Shown here: piece after piece, positions 1 to 10,872 of the stretch
Layout of the letters: each line of letters starts with the position of its first letter
Numbering within the stretch: position 1 is the first letter of the stretch
Origin: Sodiomyces alkalinus F11
Taxonomy: Eukaryota > Ascomycota > Sordariomycetes > Glomerellales > Plectosphaerellaceae
NCBI RefSeq assembly: GCF_003711515.1
Contig: NW_021167081.1
Coordinates: forward strand, 4,024,483-4,088,482
Length of the DNA stretch: 64,000 nt
Direction: 5' to 3'
Notes under the pieces: model-generated
What the model was told of the DNA's origin: nothing
The model's database searches: none
Seen by the model: only the letters and a program-made list of their open reading frames with translations
Program-made: the position numbers and the translations under genes

Positions 1-359
1 AGTCTTATAGGTGTAGCTAGTATTCTAAGACGATATTAGTGATAAACTCCTTATAGTATACGGTATCGCGTAGCCGTAATAGCCTTATCGTGCTGGATAG
101 GGATTATATATATAGCTTAATATCTCCATACCCGAGCAAAGGTGCCTTATAGGTACCTACTTAGAGGATAAAGATAAAGTATTAGTGGGTAGTCTAATAG
201 CTGTAAAACGGCCTTAATTATTAAAGATGTGGGTTAACCATCCTAAGTCTAGCATCGCGTAGTGTAGTAGCTTTTTAGCTTAGTTAATAAAGAGGGATAC
301 CCCTTATTATAATCTTAATTGTGTCGTCGTATAAGGGCGCGCTACCCCCCCTTATTAGG

Positions 360-1880
360 AGGGGTGGACGCCTAGTTACCCTGTCGCGGTAACAGATAGG
401 ACTTTTAAAACTATAGTTACGGCCGGCTTAGTAACCCGTCGATTATATAGTATACTAGTTATAATAGGCGTAGTATTATAGCGTTAATCTTCCTAGACCT
501 CGTTTATCTTACTAGTGGTAGTAGCCCCTAAGCCTTCCCGCCTTTTCGGTATCGTGGTGTCCACGCGGCTTTTAAACCTATAGTTACGTATCTTCTTTTC
601 TATAACCTTCCTAATATCTTCACGGCTACGCTAGCTATAGGGTCTTAGATCAGTCCTTATATACTAATAGGCAGCGGTAGTATAGGTGTTCTCGTATATC
701 CTATAAGGCCTCCTTATTACGGGAGGAATAGCCTTTACGGACGTATCGCTACGAGGACGCTTCTTATTATCTTTATTATTAGCAGTAATAGTATTCTTAG
801 TATCGGGGAGGTTCCCTAGGGTACTAAAAGTGCCTCTCCTGACTCTAGGCTTTATAGCGGAGGATTATAGGCTTTTTATATTACTAAGAACCGCCGTTAG
901 AGCTTTTACAAAGTCGTTAATCGTTAGCTTATTTTCCGTAATCTTATCGTAGTTATTTACTAGGTAATTATTACTCTATTCCTGGGCGATAGGTCTAATA
1001 GCTTTTAACGCGTCTTCCGCCTAACGGTCTATGCTTAATAGCTCTAAAACGCCTATATATTTATAGTATATTATTACTATTTTCTAGCTTATAACCTAGC
1101 CGTCTATATCCTTAGGTATAGCCTTTATAGACATAGTATATCGTCGATATAGGACTAGGGCTTTCTTATAAAGGTTTATAGGGGTTAGTCTAATATACGC
1201 ATAAAGGAGAGTAATCTAGGTTTATAGGTTATTTACGGTATTATCCTATAGCTAGGCGAGGAGGATATATATTATAGTATGAACGGTCCCCTTGATATAC
1301 AAGCATAGCTTATTAAATTCCTTCTACTACGCTTTATAGTCTACTCTTTTCTTACGGTATACGCGGCGACCTTATAGGTAACGCGTACGCCCCTTTTCGG
1401 AGAGGTTATCGATAGATATAGGCGTCCTTATCGGTGGCTTTTTTTTTACGGCTGTAGCCTTCCGGCGAGTAGCCGTCTTCTTCTTTCTAGCGGCCATAGT
1501 AGCTATAACCGTTAATAGTACCGGCGGTAGTAGCTATAGCGTCCGTGGTATCGGTGGCCTTATCGCCCTTTAGTATAATAGTAAAAGTCGGAGTAGCTGT
1601 GATAGTGGAAAACGAAGTGGCTATAGCCTCCTCCGTCGTGTTAGGGTTAATAGAGGCTTTATATTTATGGATATTAGGCGGTATAGGCTGAAGGAGGAGG
1701 TAGGCGTTAGCCTTCTTATCGCTTAGCTTTAGATTAAGATAGTTATCCTAGTAGGAGGTAGATTTACCGCGTAGGGCGTGCTCTTATATCGCCTAATCCC
1801 TCTAGTTAATAAGGGTAATAGCGGCTACCTTCTATTCGGCGTTAAATATATTAGAAGATATCTTTACTTCCTTATCGGTT
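360..1880 (-). pseudogene. Ty1/copia gag remnant
   Basis: Read on the minus strand, with RIP-type stops taken as former Gln or Trp codons, this stretch gives a gag-like protein. Near 1,730-1,855 it reads NWRDWAIQEHALRGKS, and near 1,300-1,400 it reads DNLSEKGRTRYLQGRRVYR followed by a basic helix-rich segment. That layout resembles the first domain of fungal Ty1/copia polyproteins. The frame changes at least once near 1,490, so the copy is broken by indels as well as by stops. Nothing below about 360 could be assigned. The reading frame is seen in the sequence; the copia gag label is inferred from general resemblance. Confidence 0.5.
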
Positions 1881-2300
1881 AATTAATTAATTAATAGGTA
1901 GGTCGGTAGGTTACTTAATTGCTTAATTACTTTAATTAGGTTAATAGTAGTTATTTAAAGATGCTTATAAAATGTAATTACTTTTATAGTAGAATAGAGG
2001 TAGCCTTATTTATATCTATTGTTAGGCGTTATACACCAGGCTTATAACTATCGTACGTTACAATAGCACTTATATAATTAGCTTAGTAAAGCAGGAATCT
2101 CGACTTTATATATTATATTAAGTTATATCTATATAAGTCTTTTATACCCTTAATTTAGGTAGTGAAGACTCTATTATAGGTATTATATTATTTAGATCCT
2201 ATCCGGTCTTTTCCGGTATCCGTCCTTATTAGATCCTGATACCCGAGGTCTCTAAGATCCGAAGCGCTTAGTCAGGCATAGATCCCCTAGGGACCACGTT

Positions 2301-2860
2301 ATGGTCCGTGCGCCTACACAAAATTACGCGGCTATACTTACGGGATGCTTATTCCGGGCGTTAATAGCGATTACGCCCCGTTTTAACCTTTCCCTAATAA
2401 AATACGATATTATTAACGCGTTTATTCACGCCCCCTTTTCCTATAATATCTTTATAAGAGGACGACCGGGTTATAGAGATTCGAAGAGGTACTTACTACT
2501 AAAAAAGGCCCTGTATAGCTTTAAAGAATCTCCTCTGCTATAGTAGAAGTATAATACTAAAGTACTCCTCGAGGATAGTTTTATAATAGTGCCGTAGGAA
2601 CCGTGTTATTTTCTACGGCGCGGTATTAGCCTATTCTTCTATATTAACGATATCGTTATTATATATAAGGACTAGTATAAGGGTAAAATACAGCGTGCTA
2701 TTAATAACCTTAAACGGTATTATAGCCTATAAAGGGGTAGACCTTTATAGTGGTTCCATAGTATTAAGATTATTCGCGATCGTGTCATGAGCCGGATTTA
2801 GCTATTATAACGCGACTATATTACTAAGTTAGAATAAGTATTAGTGTAACTAGATATAGA
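2301..2860 (+). pseudogene. Ty1/copia reverse transcriptase fragment
   Basis: Plus-strand fragment of a copia reverse transcriptase. The open part begins at 2,301 and shows the family pattern FRALIAI, then YDIINAFIHAP, then KKALYSFKESPLL. After RIP stops it continues to a FFYINDIV catalytic box near 2,640 (YVDD type, with one Asp position read as Asn, as RIP would produce). No integrase or RNase H follows. It lies head to head with the minus-strand gag remnant on its left, so the two are either different insertions or a rearranged single copy. It is not functional. Confidence 0.8.
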
Positions 2861-3316
2861 CATTGTAGTACTAGATCGTTAAGATACAAATCAGATAATA
2901 AGGTTAGTCCTGTCGAATAGACCATAGTCTTTTCGGTTAGGTAACGGGCCGGATTGCCAAGGGTATAATCCGGGTAGACGCTTGCAGAATCTGCACTATA
3001 TAAAATACGGTGGTAGCGTTCCCCTAACGGTCTAACATAGTTTCAATTATAGACAATTGCCTTAATTAATTGTAACCTATTTTATAACGATTTCGACTAC
3101 GCTTTATTTAATAAGTCCAGCTAAACCACGATATATAACCAAAATATAACTAACACGACTATAACCTTTGGCGAAGAAGTAGATCTATAGTTACTATTCT
3201 GATTAAGGTACCGTAAGTTAAACTAGAAAGATACCTTAAACGTAGAATAAGCAATTATAAAAGAGGATAATAATTAAATAATAGTCCCTTGATAGGGATA
3301 TCCTAAGCCTATTCTT
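2861..3316. other. RIP-affected non-coding stretch
   Basis: No gene or conserved domain is readable on either strand. Base use is that of the surrounding repeats (many TA, few CA or TG). It is probably residual copia sequence or older repeat into which LINE 1 inserted. Confidence 0.5.
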
Positions 3317-3340
3317 AATATATATATAGGAGGTAGATCT
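3317..3340 (+). repeat. Left target-site duplication of LINE 1
   Basis: A 24-bp word ending in ATATATAGGAGGTAGATCT recurs at 9,580-9,603 with a single C/T difference. The two copies bracket exactly the stretch that holds the LINE 1 open reading frames. This is what target-primed reverse transcription leaves behind, so I read the pair as a target-site duplication. Confidence 0.7.
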
Positions 3341-3689
3341 TAGAATCATCCTTCCTTTAACCCATAACAGCCCCCCCACTATTGTTAGTGCGGGCAGGGG
3401 TAACACACCAAAAACCTTAATAGCCGCCCTACTCCTAGGAACCACCCTAGCCTTTGGGCTCGGTGTAAACCGGCGTATCGCGGCTAAAACGGATAAAACG
3501 GGTATTACTAGGAAGATAACTCCCCGCTCTAGCTAGCGGTATTAGGTGTAGCCAGGCGGGCGTGGCGCGTAGCCCTGTAGGAGCCTTAGAAGGACTCCTA
3601 TAATACCACCTATACCTCGAAGAGCCACGGAAAATCTTTTCGCCCGGACCTATTATACCTTAACGGAAGAAGGCCTAAGCGCCTCCCCC

Positions 3690-5210
3690 GCTAACTAATA
3701 GGACCTTAGCCTAGGCCGTAGCCTAGGATAAGGGCACCGCCGTGCTAATAAATACGTTAGCCCCGAACGATAAGACCTCGAATAATACATCCTTTACTGT
3801 GAGAGCCCGAAAGTAAGTATAGCAGATAATAGAAGACCTCGTCTAATCCCTATAGCAGAAAGCCCGCGCTATCGATATCCTAATCCAGGCTATTAAGCAC
3901 GGTATATCTAAAGCGAGGGATACGCCTAAAGCTAATACCGCTCTCGCAGGATAGCTTAGTAACGAATTTATCGGCCTAATTAAGATAAGAGTCCCGGTCC
4001 TAGTAACCGGGTTAGACCCGTTTAGAGCGCCGGGAGGTAACTCCTAACCCTAGCCGTCCGGTATAGCACTAGCCGATATAATTAATCCTAGCCCTACGCC
4101 CGCTAATACACCCCCTATAAAACCGATAGGGCCTCCGAAAACTCCCCCGCCGGCCGTAGGCTAGTAGCCCTAAGCCCCTAAGTAATAGGATTAGACTATT
4201 ATTAAGAAGAAGGGGAAGAAGAACGGCGCGGCGCCTGCCCGAGAGAGTCGCCCCTAGGGGAGCGATCCCTAAAAGAAAGATAGTAGGGTTTTCCTTCGTT
4301 TCCTAGCAGAGACTATACTATAGCTAGAGCGATAAAAGGCTATAACGATTATCCGCCGCGCGGTTCTAGAGACCGGTAAGGTGGATAATTAAGATATTAT
4401 AGCGGTGGAACGAACCCGTACCGGAGCGGCGATACACCCGAAGAATTCCTAGGCCAGGATAAAGATACTTAAAGCCGAGGCAGAGATCCGGACCGCTACG
4501 GGAGCTCTCTATATATAGGGAGCAGAGATTTAGTATACCTTCGTGGTTTATAAGGTTATCGATTTTATCGACGACTAAGAGGTCACGGAGGCCCTTATCG
4601 AAGAAAAAGTATTAAAATAGATTAGGCTAAAGCTAGTCCGTGTATCGAAACATAGTAATAAAAATAACTAAGGCCTATCCAGCTAGCACGTCTCCTTCTA
4701 AACGGCACCGAAGAAACGGTTCCGGCTATTTAAGATATCCCTGCTAGCGAAACCTAAAGACGCTAAAAAAGTAATAGCCTAGTACGATAAGTGCTAAGAA
4801 TACTACCCCCGATATACCTATAACGGTAAAGTGAGGTATAAGGTATATAGTTCCTTGTCAACGGACTATACCTATAAAGTACGATATATTAACTGCTATA
4901 GACCCTACGCCGTGGATAATACTAAATACCCGGCGAGACCGAGGAGGGTAAAAAGTAAGATTATTCCTCCTATAAAGACCGAACTTAGTAAGATCCGAGT
5001 AAAGGGCATAGCCCTCTACGCGAAGCTATAGAACCCGGGGAGAGCGGGAGAGAGCGGGGAAGCTACCGACCTAGAGTCTACCGACCCCGGTATTACTGGG
5101 AACGGGGTAACTATCTCCGACGCCGGTAATAATACCGATACTAGCAATAGCGGGGAGACCTAGAACGGGGTTAAGATAGAGGTCGACTCCACTAGGCCTA
5201 GTGCCTACTA
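3690..5210 (+). pseudogene. LINE 1 ORF1 (gag-like, zinc-knuckle) remnant
   Basis: Plus-strand relic of the LINE nucleic-acid-binding protein. The best-kept part is open from 4,831 to 5,031 and reads as a decayed zinc-knuckle segment: CYRPYAVDNTKYPARPRR, followed by KIIPPIKTELSKIRVKGIA. In intact fungal Tad-type ORF1 proteins the equivalent is a run of CCHC knuckles followed by a basic tail. Here several Cys codons have become Tyr codons (TGC to TAC), as RIP predicts. Upstream is a Pro/Ala-rich low-complexity part. Premature stops occur throughout. Confidence 0.7.
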
Positions 5211-5459
5211 AGCCAGAACCCCTAAAAGAACTAGAGATAATAGAACGCTAACGTCCTTATAGTTAATATAGACGAAAAAGCCTATAATAATATAAGTGTG
5301 GCTAAGATAAGCTAGCGCCTAACCGGATAATAAGGACCGACTAGAGTCGTTCCGACTAGAGTCACTATATAGGGGCTTTACGCTAGCTAATATAGGAGAG
5401 TCTAATAACCCCTAGTAATAGGTAGCGGGGCTACCGGGGGCCTAAATCCCGGAAGGATC

Positions 5460-8400
5460 TGACCTACGTATAATAGAACGTGGATAAAAACCGTAGCCTG
5501 CTAAAGGCAGCGCTGGCTATCGCCTAGAAACGCAGACTAGACGTGCTAATATATTAAGAGCCGCTAAAAGGAGAGGTATGGCTCCGTACCCTGCCTAACC
5601 TTCCCGGCTATAAGAAATTTTCCCCTATCCGGTTATAGCCGGAACTAAGGAATAAACCGAGGATAGTTACCTACGTAAGGGCCGACTTTAACTCGTAATA
5701 ACTCTAGTCACTAATACCCGGGTCTAGGGACCTACTCCTAATCCGGGTAAATAGTATATACTTCCTTAATATCTATAGAGGGTTATCTCTAGAGGAAGAC
5801 ACCTAGGACGACCTTAAGCGCGCCTAGTAGACTCCCCTAGCGAATATAACTATCGGAGGAGACTTTAACGCCCGGTATAAGGACTAGGAACCGGGGTTAC
5901 CTAGACTACCGGTAACGGGGATAATATCGCGGAATAGATAGGTCTTTACGGTTTAATACTCTATAATACCCCTAGTAGGATAACTTATAGTAGAGGAGGA
6001 GCCTATATAGTTATCGACTTAGTCTTCTTAACGGCGCCCTTCGTGGATATTAGAGTGGTACTAGAGGCCGGAGCCCCGGCCTATTACCACCTACTATCTG
6101 GTATAATTAGCACCGTATATACCGCCCTAGTAAACGCCCTTACTAGACCTAACCGCTTTAAACTCCCCGAGGACGAGGAGAAGAAGGCCGCGATATGGAG
6201 AGAGGTAGCTAATAACCTCCGACTCCTTATATAACCACCGAATAAGAACCTAAACGTAATCGACTAGTAGGCGTAGTAACTAATCGATATAGTAATGGGT
6301 CCCCTCCGCCGGTTCGGGATAAAATACTAGGGGCTAGCTAGTAATAGAAAGCCCTAGTAGAACGACGAATATAGATAGGCCTATAACGAGGCTATTCGCC
6401 GTAGATATTAAGACTCTGATAATACCGAGGCACGCGACGCCTTTCGTAAGATTATATAACGGGTTAGCAGGGATTACTAGAATAAGAGCCTAGGAGAAGT
6501 AAAGAACGCTAAGGAGCTGTATAAGATTGTAGGCTAGTATAAACTCGGCGACGGGCTCTTAACGCCCCCGATATTCCACGACGGTCTAGGCTACTTCAAG
6601 GACGCCTAAAAGGGCGAGCTACTACGGAGGATAAAGCTCGCGAGGAAACCGAATATACCGGACCTAGCGGACCCTTAGAATCACCTAATAGATCCCCCCG
6701 ACCGATATATACCGATAGACTCACCTATCCTAAGGGATAAGGTAAGACACTACACGATTAACGTAGACACGACTACCCTAAGCGGGGATAACGTTAGTGT
6801 ACCGCTTCTGCGTTTAGTATAGCTAGAGGTCGAAGAAGAAGTGACGGAACTCTTCGAGGCTTATAGGCTTATAGGATACTACCTATAACCCTCCCGAAGA
6901 GGAGATATAGTGATAATCGATAAGCCGGGGAAGGATACCGGGACGATAGCTAGCCATAGGCCGATTTAACTACTAAGCGTACTAGGTAAGGGCCTAGAAC
7001 GTATTATAGTAAGGAGGATAGCTTATAGGGCTATAGTCGCCGGTATCCTAAACCTATAGTATATCGGAGCCCTACTAGGATAGTCGATAATCGACCTCAC
7101 GGCAGTCCTTATATATAAGGTTAAGTTATAGCTAGTATAGGGGAAGCAGGTTATTACTATAACTAACGATATAAAGGGAGCGTTCGACTTAGTCCTGTAT
7201 AGATAGTTCGTATATAGGCTGAGAAAATAAGGGTAGGACCTAGCCACGGTGAAGTGATGGGAGAGCTTCGCCTCTTAAAGAAGCGCTTATATAATTTTCG
7301 GGGCCTCCTACCTGCACGAGTATACCCCGCTAAACCCTATAGGTTTACTATAAGGATCTTTAGCCTCCCCGATTAAGTATGCCCTTAGTATCGCAGATAT
7401 ATATAAACTGCCTAATAAGGGTAACCGCTTCGGCTACGTAGACGACTCTTATATTATCGCAACCTATATAGACCTTAATAGAGTAGTAAAGCTAGCGACC
7501 GAACTACTAGAATAGTAGCTTTAGTAGTATATAGAAAATAGCGTAGAATTAGACTTCGATAAAGCCGAGGCCTAACTCTTCTTACGATAGAAGATCTCCT
7601 AATTCCCTACTATATCGGTTCCCCGATTCGACTACGAGGTTATAGTAGCCTACACCGTAGACTACTAGGGCCGTTTTTACCCGGCCCCGATAAGATAGCT
7701 TAGTATCTATATAGATAGGAAGCTTGAATTCGATACCTACGTAGAGACGTGGGCAAAGAAAGGGCTTAAGGTCGCTAACTATATTAGAGGCCTCGCCGGG
7801 GCCTTATACGGCCCGAACCTAGCCCTGCTTAGAAGAGCCGTACTAGCGTGCATCCTAATAGTCACGCATTATACTACGGAAATCTAGTAGGAAGGACGTA
7901 TAGCCCTAGCCTAGGGTCCTACTAATATAATTAGTAAGAAGTAGTGCAGATTACCGTTAGGCTACCTGCCACGGCTAAGGACTATAACCCGCGTATAGAT
8001 AACTATAATACGAGCGGTTCTGCTAACCTAGAAAATAGTCCCTATAATAGTCTTATACCGGGAATCTAGTATACCCTCCGTAGAAGAGTACGCCAAATAC
8101 CTCCGCTAACGATACGCTATACGGGTTATAGGTTTAGATAAGGATTACCCTATAGCATAGTCCGTCTCCCCGGTTATACGCGGCGATGCCCGGAAAACTA
8201 AAGTACCAATTCGGAGATTAAGAATCCTTTGGACTAAAGAACTAGTGTATACGAACCCCCTACGGTATATCCTTATACGCCCCCGATTCACCGGAAGGGT
8301 ATAGAAAGAGGAGCCGTTTAATAAACGACCTAAGGATAAAGTAGCCACCGCGTTTATAACGTGGTTAGGCTCCCTACCCCGGACTATACCCTTATATTCT

Positions 8401-9357
8401 CGGATAGGTTATAGAAAGGCCGGAATATAACCTAGGCCTTCTCTATCTAGTGCGGCGGCAGAGAGATTACCTCTAGTCGCGGCTATCTGCGTAATATAAA
8501 GGTCTTTAATAGGGAGGTAATAGGAGCCACTAAAGGTCTAGCAGCAGCACTACGACTACCTAATATAAACGATATAACGTGCTATATCGATAATTAAGCC
8601 GTTTTAAGGGGGCTTACTAGGACCGCCCCGCGGTCGTCGAAACACGAATTTCTAAGGTAGTAACGCCTAGCCTCCGTTAATAAGGCCTAGCTACGCTAGG
8701 CACCGGGTTATATAGGGATTCCGGGTAATAAGAGGGCAGATAAACTTTATAATATAGAAAGTATATAGGGGATACTACTAGAGAATAAGAGGCCGACCTA
8801 GGTAAGCGTTAAGGTATAGGCTATAGAACGCTATAGAGCTAGGCTTTAAAAATAGCACGCTAGTAACCGCCCCCGCGGATACTCGATAGCGCTATAGAAG
8901 AGACTAGGCTTTAGCAGGAAAAAACTAAAGGATCTCCGGGTACCTCGTAGGACGCTAATACGACTACTATAGGCACGTACTAGGTATAGAGATTTCGATA
9001 AATACTATAAGCGGTTGTATTATAAGGACTACGTCACGGACTATAGCTATAGTTATAAAAAGACCCGGGAGCACTTCGCCCACTATCGTAAGGTTAGAAA
9101 CTCCCGTAAGTAGCTATCCTAGCTATAGCACTACGATAAGAACGGGGATCGGACCCGTAGATTTAACCCCGAGGAGACCCTTATAGAGATCCTTATAAAC
9201 GGGGCGGCTTTCACCGCCTTTAACAATATAATAGGCTTCCTGGATAGGATATACCTATTACCCTTAAGGAGGGGTGTACCTATAACCTAATAGGAATTAG
9301 CCGATAGGTAACGGGCGCTGAGGAGGAATAGTATAAAGGCCCTCGCGGGCATATAGC
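5460..9357 (+). pseudogene. LINE 1 ORF2 (endonuclease, reverse transcriptase, RNase H) remnant
   Basis: Relic of the LINE pol protein. About 5,500-6,240 is an APE-type endonuclease: QEPLKGEVW near the start, GGDFNARY near 5,860, and an open stretch after 6,043 ending in EDEEKKAAIWREVANNL. About 6,840-7,500 is the reverse transcriptase: RPIxLLSVLGKGLERI, TNDIKGAFDLV and GYVDDSYIIA, so the YxDD box survives as YVDD. About 8,440-8,760 is RNase H, with YIDNQAVLRGLT and a PGYIGIPGNKRADKL end. The last part, to about 9,260, has a decayed Cys/His region read as TREHFAHYRKVR. Stops at former Gln and Trp codons interrupt every domain. Confidence 0.85.
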
Positions 9358-9579
9358 GAGATAATGAGATTTCCTTTATTATTTCACTAGCGTTATATCT
9401 TATACATATATTTAATACTATAGTGTGGTATTTATCATATTTAGGTGGAAAAAGGTTATAGAGTTAAGCGCTTAGCACTATATAGTCTTAGCATATATAC
9501 ATAGAATCCGCAACGCTAGATACTCTAATAGGAGGCGCGGTCCCAGTATTCACTGGGTTCTGCTAAGGCGTTAAATAGA

Positions 9580-9603
9580 AATACATATATAGGAGGTAGA
9601 TCT
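9580..9603 (+). repeat. Right target-site duplication of LINE 1
   Basis: Second copy of the 24-bp word at 3,317-3,340, differing at one C/T position. It defines the 3' end of LINE 1. Confidence 0.7.
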
Positions 9604-10310
9604 AGTAGCCGTAAAAGGGGGGTTATATAACCGACTACTAATACTATACTAAAGCCGTATCTATATAGTTATAACACGGCCCTAGTTATCTTATTTACGC
9701 CCTCGTAGCGTAGATAACTCCTAAAAATATGCAGATATAAGTAAATAAACTAAGCAAAGAGCTATTGTATACACTTATTCCTCTAATTACCGCGTCTTCC
9801 ACGTATATCTAGTTAGGGATCCTCTTAGCTCTAGTTCCTCCGTATATACCGTCCCCTTACTATCTTTATCGGCTATATACTTAAGATATTACTTATCTAA
9901 TCCTCTATATATACCTGTACTTACGCTTTCGTAAGGTTCTTCCTCCTACTATATAGTTAGGCTCGCCGGCCTTCTTAGCCTTTTAATTAGCGGTAGCCTT
10001 ATCTACCTTATATTTAATAGCGGCACTATAACAACGCTATCCTCTCTATTCTATAGCTATATCGAATTTTGTAAGATTTTTAAGATATAGTAACTGTAGT
10101 ATTTTAGTCCCGTTCATTTATTATAGACTTTTCTATTCTGTTAAGGTTTACTAAGAAAATATTTGACAGCACTAACACGTGACTTCTAGGTCTAATTCTA
10201 GCTGATAGCTTTAGTATATAGAAAAAGTAAACTGATATATATAATAATCGTATAACTATATATATACCGTCTTAATTTTATAGAGCTTCCTTTTACGGTT
10301 AGTAAAATAA
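9604..10310. other. RIP-affected stretch without a recognisable gene
   Basis: AT-rich, TA-rich repeat-type sequence. On the minus strand at about 9,850-10,010 a short readable frame (AKKAGEPNYIVGGRTLRKRK after restoring one stop) hints at a decayed coding segment, but I cannot place it in a family. Nothing else is supported up to the island edge near 10,310. Confidence 0.4.
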
Positions 10311-10321
10311 CAGGGGTGTGA

Positions 10322-10470
10322 AATCCCGTTTTTTGGTGTGGTTTGGGGGGCGGTTAGGGGGGGTTGGGCGGGTGGGGGGTGGTCTGACTTATTTGACAAG
10401 GTCTCCCTATTGAGTGAGTCCTTTTTTTTCCGGTTTTTCTTTCCCTTTTTTTTTTTTTTTTTTTTTTAAA
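10322..10470. other. G-rich tract followed by poly-T at the island edge
   Basis: From 10,322 to 10,383 the plus strand is made almost only of G and T, with at least five runs of four or more G. A long T run follows at about 10,444-10,467. The G runs could form quadruplex structures. The tract sits downstream of the uridylyltransferase gene, at the point where RIP-type base use stops. Confidence 0.6.
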
Positions 10471-10872
10471 GAAAAGAAGAAAAAGAAGAAGTGGAAGAGA
10501 AGAGCAAAATACAAGGAAGAAGCAGAAGTAATTACTACGTTGCCGATTCTGCCCGTCCTCTCGCAGTACGCATGTGCACACTAATATATCCAATTTTGTG
10601 AAGGAACCGTTCTCAAGATATTGTCTAGATGTAGAGCGCTGAAGTTGCCTACTATTAAACTGTTTACTGGTCGAGGTTGGCATGCAGGAGACTCCGTTCC
10701 GCATTGGTGTAGAAGGAAATGCAACTATGGCTCTATTATCCGTCGCATTACAAAAGTCCTCGACGACCCGTCTGAGCGAGCCAGTGCCCTCCGAAACTTG
10801 ACGATCCATTCACCTGTTCAATTAGACTTCTGAACATCTAAAAACGGCTCACTTCAAATCTCTGCAGAGAAT

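Larger units (their letters stand above)
3341..9579 (+). mobile_element. Tad1-like LINE retrotransposon (LINE 1), RIP-inactivated
   Basis: Non-LTR retrotransposon of about 6.2 kb on the plus strand. It has a CpG-rich 5' leader (3,341 to about 3,680), an ORF1 with CCHC-type knuckle remnants, and an ORF2 with endonuclease, reverse transcriptase, RNase H and a C-terminal Cys/His segment, followed by an AT-rich 3' tail. It is bracketed by a direct repeat of about 24 bp. Both ORFs are riddled with TAG/TAA at former Gln and Trp codons, so the copy cannot move. The length and domain order match full-length Tad1-clade elements of filamentous fungi. Confidence 0.85.

Noticed and set aside
10354..10809. 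151-codon minus-strand frame downstream of ugp1
   Set aside because: It contains a Phe/Lys-rich run made by the T tract and Pro-rich runs made by the G tract. This is low-complexity noise, with no conserved part.
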